This document shows positions 55,126 to 64,000 of a stretch of DNA of 64,000 bases, one piece after another. The notes below the pieces were generated by a model, which did not search any database, was not told the origin of the DNA, and saw only the letters and a list, made by a program, of their open reading frames with translations. Origin of the DNA: Lutraria lutraria (taxonomy: Eukaryota; Mollusca; Bivalvia; Venerida; Mactridae); assembly GCA_964023205.1 (NCBI GenBank), contig OZ026846.1:34616194-34680193 (forward strand), read 5' to 3'. The position numbers were made by a program, and so were the translations under genes. Every line of letters starts with the position of its first letter. Positions within the stretch are counted from its first letter, which is position 1.

Positions 55126-55863
55126 GTAACAAAACCATTGACAGCTAAAAGGAAACAATCTGTAATAGGAGGAGGAAAAAACTACAGTCGATTTAAAGTT
55201 AAATGAGAAACGTTGTAAACATTTACATTTTTCCGAGGTAGATCAGGTTTATTTACCGGTTGAAATGACTTTATATTGTATTACATATACAGAACACTAT
55301 ATTAATGCGCCGTGGCTGAGGGGTAAAGGCTATGATTTTTTTATTCGTAGCGGCCATGAGTTCAAAACTGCCAAAATCCCTCTTTTTTATTAACATATAT
55401 AGTATTCGAAATTGCAATTGCTTTCTGACTTTCAAGAATAGAATTACCCTTCAAATTGTGAAAATCAAAATTAATATTTTGTTTCATACACACAATAATG
55501 TGTACTGTAAAATATACATGCAGTATGCAGTAGAGATGGAGGTAGACTGTTTACTGTTATTAATCACTTCTTGCGACGAGGAGACTGACACGGCTAGTGA
55601 ATGCGATGATGCGTGTTGAATTTACGTGTTTGAATTGTTTTGAAACGATATAATAAAATAATGAAAAAATAAACGATACAAAATAAAAGTATTTAAAATA
55701 ATCAAAAGAAAAAAAACATACAAAATATAGTTATAAAATGACATAAACTAGGTTGGAACCAATGGTTAGAATGATGTATATCTCATAATCATCAGCAATA
55801 ACCTTTGCGCTATTGAGGCATTCGTAATTATGTTTTCTCTATCTTAATCTATAACGGTTACCA

Positions 55864-56994
55864 GGGCCCGTATTCACAAACGTTCTTAGTTTTCCGAGTT
55901 AAGAATTTTCTTTATCTTAAATTTTGACTATGACATAAGAAATTTCTTAGTTTTCATCTTAGATTTATTCTTAGCGTAAACTAAGACGGAATTATTCTTA
56001 GTTTGAAAAGAAATCTTAGTTTTGAAAATTTACCGTTGTCTGTCTGGTATATTTCTGCGTGTCACATCATTACTCACAGTTATGAGATTTAATGACAACA
56101 TGCAGAGGCTCAACATGGCTGTAGAATGTTTCATCCATAACTGAACATTAATGGTTAATAACAAAAACATTTTTCAGTTGTGCAGCATTTATTTCAAATT
56201 CATACAAATGCATTTTATTTTAAAGTTTATTGATATCATTTACTTCACTGAATTCATATTGCCAAGGTCTGATACAATTGAATGTTTACTGGTAGTTTTA
56301 AAATAGCTTATACCTGTATTATACTCTATTCAACACACTGCACAAAAGAATAATTAAGTTATAATTGATGCTATACTAAATTCACAAAGAAGTACTTGCA
56401 TGCATGTGCTTTCAGCTGGAACAAACATCACAATATGGGCATTCACAACAAAATTTATACAAGGTAATAAAGATTTAAGATTATACAGTTGTCCTTGGAT
56501 TTCATGTTCATATCAAACATTAATACAGCAAAACAGTGGCTGAATATATTTACACCCAAAGGTGTTCATGTAAAGCAATGTTTATCTGTTTAAATGTTTA
56601 TCACATCAAAATCACATTAATCACTGGTATCTGTCTTTACTAATGTCACCATAAATTGTTTAACGACAGAAAAGTGTTTAAAAGTTCATAATCCAAGAAA
56701 TTAATCGATTAGAATCCGGAATCTTCATAGATATAGAAAAATAATGAGTTCGACGAAGCATCCATTTTCGTTTTGTTTTTATCTAAGAAAATTTCTTAAA
56801 GTTAAGACACCTCGTGCCTTGACTAAACTTTTAAGATAAAAATCGTCGATCTAAGAATTTTTCTAAGAATTTTTTTCACTCTAAGACGAAAGTTAAGAAA
56901 AATCTTACAAAGTTAGCAAAACTTGGCGAACACTAAGAGAATTTCGGGATTCTTAGATAATTTTTCATCTTAGTTGGTTTGTGAATACGGGCCC
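55864..56994. mobile_element. GGGCCCGTATTCACAAA-ended element, copy B, both ends present
   Basis: 1131 bp with inverted termini GGGCCCGTATTCACAAAC and GTTTGTGAATACGGGCCC, and many subterminal CTTAG/CTAAG words. It is non-autonomous. The terminal type resembles widespread invertebrate DNA transposons; I do not assign a superfamily. Confidence 0.75.
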
Positions 56995-56995
56995 A

Positions 56996-57229
56996 GGTTT
57001 ACCTGTTACACCTATATATCGAAATGAGGCTAATCCCTCATTAGCATGCAAATCTAAATCGCCTATAAATTAAATGTAAATTTCCCTCGATGTTTATTTA
57101 GGCTACTGTGTAGTATACCCTATTTGACTGAGTGAATTAGTCACGGCCAAGCTATACTATAGTCGATTTAAATTTGCATGCTAATGAGGGATTAGTCTCA
57201 TTTCGATATATAGGTGTAACAGGTAAACC
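56996..57229. mobile_element. 234-bp palindromic MITE
   Basis: Ends GGTTTACCTGTTACACC and GGTGTAACAGGTAAACC continue into ~55-bp inverted repeats sharing CTCATTAGCATGCAAAT. It sits at the centre of the large inverted repeat. Confidence 0.75.
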
Positions 57230-58229
57230 CGGTAACCGTTATAGACAAGATAGAGAAAGCATAATTACGATTGCCTCAATAGTGTAAAGGTTAGTGCTGA
57301 TGATTTTGAGATATACATCATTTTAACCATTGGTTGAACCTAGTTAATGACATTTTATGACTATATTTTGTATGTTTTTTTCTTTTGATTATTTTAAATC
57401 CTTTTATTTTGTATTGTTTATTTCTTCATTATTTTATTATATCGTTTCAAAACAATTCAAACATGTAAATTCAACACGCATCATTGCATTCACCCGCCGT
57501 GTCTTTTTCCTCGTCGCAAGAAGTGATTAATAACAGTAAACAGTCTTCTTCTCTACTGCATACTGCATGTATATTTTATATAGTACACGTTATTGTGTAT
57601 ATGAAACAAGATATTAATTTTGATTTTCACAATTTGAAGGTTAATTCTTGAAAGTCGGAAAGAAATTGCAATTTCGAATACTAAATATGTTAATAAAAAA
57701 AAGCATTTTGGCAGTTTTGAACTCATGGCCGCTACGAATAAAAAAATCATAGCCTTTACCTCTCAGCCACGGCGCATTACGATAGTGTTCTGTTTATGTA
57801 TTACAATATACAGTCATTTCAACCGGTAAATAACCTGATCTACCTCGGAAAAGTGTAAATGTTTACAACGGTTCTCATTTAACTTTAAATCGACAATATA
57901 TGTAATGTAAACACACATATATGGTGGAAATCTTTACAATGTGAAAGGTGAGGACTGTGTTGAAAATTGAAAATAAATTTGGGAAAACATCTAAAACTAA
58001 ACATTTAAAACCATCAATGACATATTGAAGTTATTGTTAGACATAGTAGTATAAATTAATTTTTATATTATAATGCATTATTCAGATGAATAGAAATACA
58101 GATACATGTACGTGTTAATCATATTGTTATCATAAACTATTTACTAAAACAGTCCCATACGTTTATATTCGAATTAAAAAAACAAAACTGATGGCAATGT
58201 ATTGAATGGAAAATCAATCAGTTAGATCA

Positions 58230-59040
58230 CATAATTACAATAGCTCGTTCTTAATAAAACGAAACAATTCAAAGCGTCGTTTCATTGTATGTATAATTGT
58301 ATTTGCATTTATTATAATAATAAAACAAAAGAATAGTATGTAAGCATAATTAGGTTTGCGCTATGTCTATCTATTATCAAAATCGATTTTTTCACAGATA
58401 CAACGCATCTTGCTTTCAGGATATCTATAGGGCATGTATATTTATACATATGTATTTATTTATTTATTTATTTCAGTCTCATTTATATACGTACATATAA
58501 ATATTTAGCATACAAAACACCTTTAAAATGTGCATAACCATTCAATACTGAATTGATAAGAGACACTTAACACTATCACAATCATATACAGTATCATGTG
58601 CATGAGTTGCATTGCATTTCAATATTCAAATAACACTAAGAGACTGTCGTTAATGTGTTGCTTTAGAAGTTTGTTAAAAACAAATTAATTTGAGAAATAT
58701 AAATTTGTAAATAGGCATGTATGTGTTTATAATTATGTTTTTTTATAAAATACATTTTACACAATTATCAAATACGCCCGAAGGAAACACAATCAAAATT
58801 AAACGTGTGTTTTGTCAATATAAAAGACAAAGAACAGTCCATCATAATTTAACAATATATAAATATGCATGTATTACCTATGAACTCCCTTATAAATGGG
58901 TTGGTTAAATTCTATATCCTATGCCTTTACAAATCTGTGTAGTTTTAAAACAACAAGAATTAAAATCACTCGCGTGTACATCTGCGTCAGATATATTGAA
59001 AACAAACGACACTGACATATCACAAATATGTACTTCCGCC
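58230..59040 (+). repeat. Diverged copy of the SWIM/YqaJ fragment upstream region
   Basis: Two blocks (58230-58460 and 58710-59040) align with 22890-23410. Examples are AATTCAAAGCGTC, TATGTGTTTATAATTATG and GTGTACATCTGCGTC. They are separated by an insertion with a TTTA microsatellite (58450-58475). The coding start itself is not present. Confidence 0.65.
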
Positions 59041-59147
59041 GTATATTCCCCAATAAACAACCCAACTGAATCAACATTTTTCTCTATCGATAAAAGGGAA
59101 CGTTTCAACCGTTTCGTTGTATCGTCTGAGGTCCTAATTGCGCCAAT

Positions 59148-60177
59148 GTCCTAACTGCGCCATCTTTATTGTTTTTTATGGTAGTCTCGCGAGATTTTAC
59201 CGCACGCACCAGTAACCGTGATAATTTTTTTTCTATGACGTAATAAATAAACGAGCACGCAGTTTTGTGTGAAAATACGATTAAAACATATAAATAATGC
59301 TTATTTCACCTCACTCAACTGTTTTATGTCCTTTTCTTAACAATTTGATTTCCACGAAGAATGTCCATTTTATGCACAAATTAGCGACAATATCTGGGAC
59401 GCACCGTCTGTAATGTTTTATGTTGTATCAATGAAAGTCATGTGAACATAGTCGTATTTTAAGGCCATATGGGACAATATTGAATTAGTAACTGGTTTAA
59501 TCGATGTTTTTACCACCCTTGAAATGACTCGATAAACGACGATCAGATAACACTTGCCCAGTTTAACTCTATATAGATTATATACTATATAGGAAAAGAA
59601 ATTAAATCTTGCTGTAAATCTTTTATTGGTAAATGCCAATAAATTACGACTTATGCCATTGTACATAAAATCCTTACCTTTCAATGGTGTAATTTAATTC
59701 AAAATAACCATCTATCTTGGGCAGCATGTGCTTATTTTCATTATTACTGTTTTGGTTTCTTGTAGATGTTTGCCTTGGTAAGTTCTTTGAAATCTTTTTT
59801 TTTCTCTATCTACACCCGAAACATACACCGAAAATCAAGAAATCATTTTAATGATACATTCATCTAAGCATTTATGCTGGATGAAGATGCGGACGTACGT
59901 GAAATTTGTGATAGGAGAGAAATACAGCATAAAAATATCAATTAATTAAAATACTGTTCTCCGATTTGAGAAATTAGGAGAGGTAATACATTTTCAGTCC
60001 TCACTGAAAAAAGAAGGAATACGTAAACTATGTTTGAAATTACTCATAACAGATAAGATAGTTTTAATAGTTGAACAACGCATTGTTTTAAGTAAACTTC
60101 GTAAAAAAACCATTATCATGAATGTCTTTGCCTCAACTATTGTAAATTTATAACGTCACATGTGGCGCAGTTAGGAC
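59148..60177. mobile_element. ~1.03-kb element with GTCCTAACTGCGCCA inverted ends
   Basis: GTCCTAACTGCGCCA (59148-59162) and TGGCGCAGTTAGGAC (60163-60177) are exact reverse complements. A degenerate second copy of the left end precedes it (59131-59145). The interior lacks a recognised transposase frame. Confidence 0.6.
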
Positions 60178-61234
60178 AAAAAATGGTTGCATTATATCAA
60201 GTTGACTCACAATGTGTTTTATGTTATTTTGGAGTAGAAACGTATTTATGATAGGATATTTTCTTGGTATCGAAATAAATATGTTATAATTAAGTGGTTA
60301 GTAAATAGTTTCTATTATGCGTATTGTATTAATGTGGCATTTCACAGCTAAAGCTTAGATTGGCGTAGTTTGGGCACTCGAGGATATATTTATACAATTA
60401 GACAATAACATTTCCTCACAAGAGACCGTGTGGCAGCATACAAATACAGTACAAAGCCATACATGCAATTATTAGGTACACTACACAATCACTACTTTTC
60501 GAAATTATAAATGTTTGCAACATTACCTTCGACATAGAGAAAAATATATCTCATCACAAATTCTCTAATAACCATTTGAAAGTTTACCCAATCTTCTTAA
60601 AACCTTTGTAACGCATCGCTGATGAAAATAAATAAAGTCGACAGGTCGTACAAAAAAATGAAATAATTATATACAAGTGTAAGGGACTTCATTACACTGT
60701 CAAAGCTGACTTATTACACGGTCGCTGAATGCGATCATGTTTAGCTTCGTACCACAATCAAATGACCCATCCCGTATGTTTATATATTGTAATATAGCGC
60801 ATCGTTAAATTCGTGTACATACGACAACCGGTATAACTAAAATTATCGTATAACTTACGAAAGTAATTGAATCTCCCCGAAGCTAAATATAAATGCAAGC
60901 ACTGACCGTGAAATTATGCAGCGCTGACAGTTAAATAAAATCGCACAACAAAGATAATCAAATCCTGAGGAAGCGACGTGAATCAACGGGATTTCAATAA
61001 AAAATCTAAACTTAATTCACTGCGCATGTTCATGTTTACAACGGTGAAAATTCGGTTATTAACCGAATGTTTAGTTACGGAGAATTTGCCGAGGACGAAT
61101 AAACGCCCTCCATGTTAGAAGTTGAAGTGACAGATTTCCTTATTTGAAATGCTCAACTGGTGCCCTTTTTCAATGCAGATGCTTACAGATGCGTATTTTC
61201 AGTGTATTTTGTTCACAAAGGTTGTTGTCTGCGA
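60178..61234. other. Non-coding stretch with one duplicated flank
   Basis: No gene recognised. The segment 60499-60640 is a diverged direct repeat of 63508-63656. Confidence 0.4.
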
Positions 61235-63345
61235 ATATCAGGTCTTATGAGTCAACGGATATAAGCGGCTTGACATTTCGAAGGCTGTTGGTGAAAATGT
61301 ATACATCGACGAGGTAAACATATCTCATCGGCTGGGCAAACCGAAACCTGGTAACGCAACATTTGGTTCGTTACCTGCCGTGTCAAACTGCGCGACATCA
61401 TTGTGAAGTTTGTGTCATTCATGAGAGCGCGCCAAAAACTGAACGCCCTGAGAAAAAAATGGCAAAACGGGTACAAACATGTATTCATTAATGAGGAACT
61501 GACGATACCGTGAAGCGATCTCCTATTCTACGCTCGTAAACTGGCTAAGGAGAAGTAGATTGACAGTACACGGTCGTTTGGTGGGGAAATATTCATAAAA
61601 GACACATCCTTAAAGTTCAACAGAATTACTACGAAATCCGAGTTGGACGACCGTAATGCTTTGTTCTTTTAATTCTGCGATATCTATGGTGCATACTTTA
61701 CTTTTCTACAAACAATTCTAAACTTATTCCACATGAAGCGTGACGAATTACTGGTGTCCGAATCACTACACCTGTTAACTAGGTAGTTGGTCATACCATA
61801 TTATCTGCACCTCTACTGGCGGCATTTCGTATCATAGACTGCAAGCGGTTCGATCCCCTTGACATAGTTACACACATCTTCTTATTTAGGTGCCGACCAG
61901 TATCATCTGGATACACCATTCTGTTGTTATTTACTGTTACATTGTTACCATCTTTCAAGAAACAAACGCTGCTGTACTTGTACACTCGACTCGTTCCCAC
62001 ACTTACCCTGGTCCTGATTCACCTAACTTTTCTCTGTCAGATTATCATCAGATTTTAACGAACTGATTCAGTACTCAGAGTTTCCGATCCAAACTTGACA
62101 TCCTAGAAGTCAAAGCTCAAACATAATTTTATGACTTTCTTGTCTTTACTGAAATTTGGTTCAATTCCTCGGTGTCAGATATTGATAAATTTCCAACTTC
62201 CATTCCGTTCTTATCCGACGGTATCAACCGACTTGGTGGCGGTGTAGCTATTTATGTTCGTGAAGGTATCAATGACATCATCCGTCCTGATCTTTGGAAG
62301 CTTTGTGGATCGAGTTAACTGTTTGAAAGCGTACCATTTTGCTCGATGGTTTTACCGTCCTCCAGATGCAATCAACGACACATGGACTCTTATCGAACAA
62401 AGCATTGACCAAACCTTCAGCCTTTCTTTTGATAACGTTATAGTGACTGGTGACTTTATCATGAATATTCTCAGCCAAACACCAAATAAGACTCACTGAC
62501 CTTATATCTGTTAAAAATAAACATCATATCATATTTTTTCTAGTTTAGTTGCAAACCATTTTGTTCCAGATTTCACTCGTTTTCATTGTCCAGTAGTTCT
62601 TCACTTTCATAAACCAACAGGTACCACATATAAACGACGCATCTGGCTTTACGACAGAGGAAATTATGACGACTATAGAGCACAGTTACGGACGACAGAC
62701 CGGGACAGTACACTAAACAGAAACGACCTCGAAGAACTGACTGCCACAATAACAGCCACAATCACATAAGCAGCATCTACTAATATTCCAAATAGAATAA
62801 TAGCAGTGTGACCAAATGACATTCCATGGATCAACAAAACAATTCGAACACTCGAATTAGAAAAAGACAGAAATCACATAAAAAAGCTAATACATCAAAT
62901 ACACCAGAAGCACGGACAGGCACGAACGATAGTAGCAAGACACATGCATCAAGCCAATCTTCTGTTGCCAACATCAAATGTCCACTTGTCCTATCAAATC
63001 TTTTGAACGGCTCTGAAAGAGTCCTATGAAGAAAACGAATATTTCTTTCTTGTCGTACAGCGCTACACCAAAGCAACTAAATGATCTGCGACTTCTGTGT
63101 AGGCCGATCTCCTTGTTCCTGACTGACCGTGTGCCGTGAACATGACACCATCATTTTTAGTTGTTTTTTTCTCAAATAGTCAAACATCTAACATCATGGT
63201 TACATTTATAAATTATTAAACACTTACCACTGACCATGTGACTCATAGATTTCTTTCATGTTGAGAGGAATTTATAGAAGTTATCCTTGTTTTCCGATCC
63301 AAAATATAATATTTTAGTAACTATCACAAACCATGTATGATTAAA
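61235..63345 (+). mobile_element. LINE family B copy 2, internally deleted and decayed
   Basis: Order on the + strand: an ORF1 C-terminal domain (VNISHRLGKPKPGNA, then after frame changes LNALRKKWQNGYKHVFIN, about 61250-61670); endonuclease-like sequence (GGGVAIYVREGIND near 62240); a post-endonuclease part (to about 62960); and then a direct jump to the extreme C-terminus (VANIKCPLVLSNLLNGSER) and a 3' UTR matching 47803-48060. The reverse transcriptase core is missing. Confidence 0.75.
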
Positions 63346-64000
63346 CTAAAGGTTGCTGCATCCCTAAAAGTCCGTAAATACTAGTAGTCGAGTATCGCCA
63401 TGAATTGTGGGATTCTCACGATTTCGTTCAGTTAGCTATTTTTAGTAGTTGCGACCTCATACAGTGTGTATAATTACATATAAGTCCTTCCTAACATATA
63501 ACTATTCGAAATTATAAATATTGCAACATTATCTATGAAAAAGAGAAAAATAAAAATCACCATAAATTCTCCAATAACCCTTTGAAATTTCCCTCAAATG
63601 CATTCAAACCTGTCCAAGCGATATGGAACGCATCGCTGGTGTTTATTAGGCTAAAGTCGGTACACTGTGTATAAAATTTAGAAGTATTCGCTGTTACAAT
63701 AAATGGTGTGGATTATAATTGACAAAGTGGTTATGTAATAGATACAGTACGAGTTTTTCTTCAAAAGTGTCTTCTTACAGACGTAAGAAGACGGTTCGCT
63801 TAGACAAACATACCAATTTGTCCGAGGCGAAGCCGAGGATAAATCACAGGTAACTGTATCATGAATAGATAATAAAAATTAAAAAAAAAATTTAAAAAAA
63901 ATATTTAGTAATATATTAACAAGGTATATTTGGCTAAAGATATTTCCAGTGATCGATTATATTCATAAAACATATCGTTAAAACAACATTCATGCAAAAT
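63346..64000. other. Non-coding end of window
   Basis: AT-rich. It contains the direct repeat 63508-63656 and a small hairpin near 63766-63792 (GTCTTCTTAC/GTAAGAAGAC). No coding feature seen. Confidence 0.4.

Larger units (their letters stand above)
55187..57894. repeat. Large inverted repeat (~670-bp arms) with nested elements
   Basis: Left arm 55187-55862 and right arm 57231-57894 are diverged reverse complements. Both carry the GCGCCGTGGCTGAG block and a GGTAACCGTTAT inner end. The centre holds a GGGCCCGTATTCAC element (55864-56994) and a palindromic MITE (56996-57229). The arms contain weakly tRNA-like boxes (TGGCTGAGGGG and GAGTTCAAAAC). No intact transposase was seen. Confidence 0.8.

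Overview
The window is eukaryotic DNA, most likely from a bivalve mollusc. It is AT-rich, its genes have GT-AG introns, and it is packed with tRNA-derived SINEs, MITEs, LINE fragments and a ~145-bp minisatellite of a type I associate with bivalve genomes. The species call is inference. Three host gene families are supported; the rest is repeats or non-coding DNA.

Region 1 (1-14 kb): non-coding DNA, then a complete 13-coding-exon gene on the + strand (4680-13975) for a group II PLP-dependent aromatic amino acid decarboxylase (DDC family). The spliced product is 549 aa. Every exon junction was read from the sequence and all phases agree. The active-site lysine (K303) and flexible-loop tyrosine (Y332) are present. 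The residue matching catalytic His192 of DDC is Asn, the signature of insect 3,4-dihydroxyphenylacetaldehyde (DHPAA) synthases. A C-terminal tail carries two copies of a 16-residue repeat.

Region 2 (14-42.4 kb): a tandem segmental duplication of units about 9.2-9.4 kb long. Each full unit carries a carbohydrate sulfotransferase gene (Sulfotransfer_2/CHST-like, - strand). The first two units also carry a broken SWIM/YqaJ-type gene start followed by a tRNA-derived SINE. The sulfotransferase has two coding exons: a small one with the start codon and membrane anchor, and a large one with the whole catalytic domain. Copies 2 and 3 are complete (434 aa predicted). Copy 1 has lost the start/anchor exon through a ~247-bp deletion. 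A junction at 34721 fuses a truncated unit to a duplicated piece of the decarboxylase last exon. Diverged relics show that earlier duplication rounds took place.

Region 3 (42.4-64 kb): a repeat graveyard. It holds two or more LINE families, one of which carries a second LINE inside it with a target-site duplication, plus MITEs and foldbacks, a ~2.7-kb inverted repeat containing further elements, and a diverged third copy of the SWIM-gene upstream region. No intact host gene was recognised here.

The decarboxylase and the sulfotransferases are neighbours, but nothing shows they work together. The first acts on aromatic amino acids and the others are predicted Golgi enzymes that sulfate glycans. 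The most interesting points are the Asn192 decarboxylase, the young sulfotransferase array with one decapitated copy, and the chimeric duplication junction.
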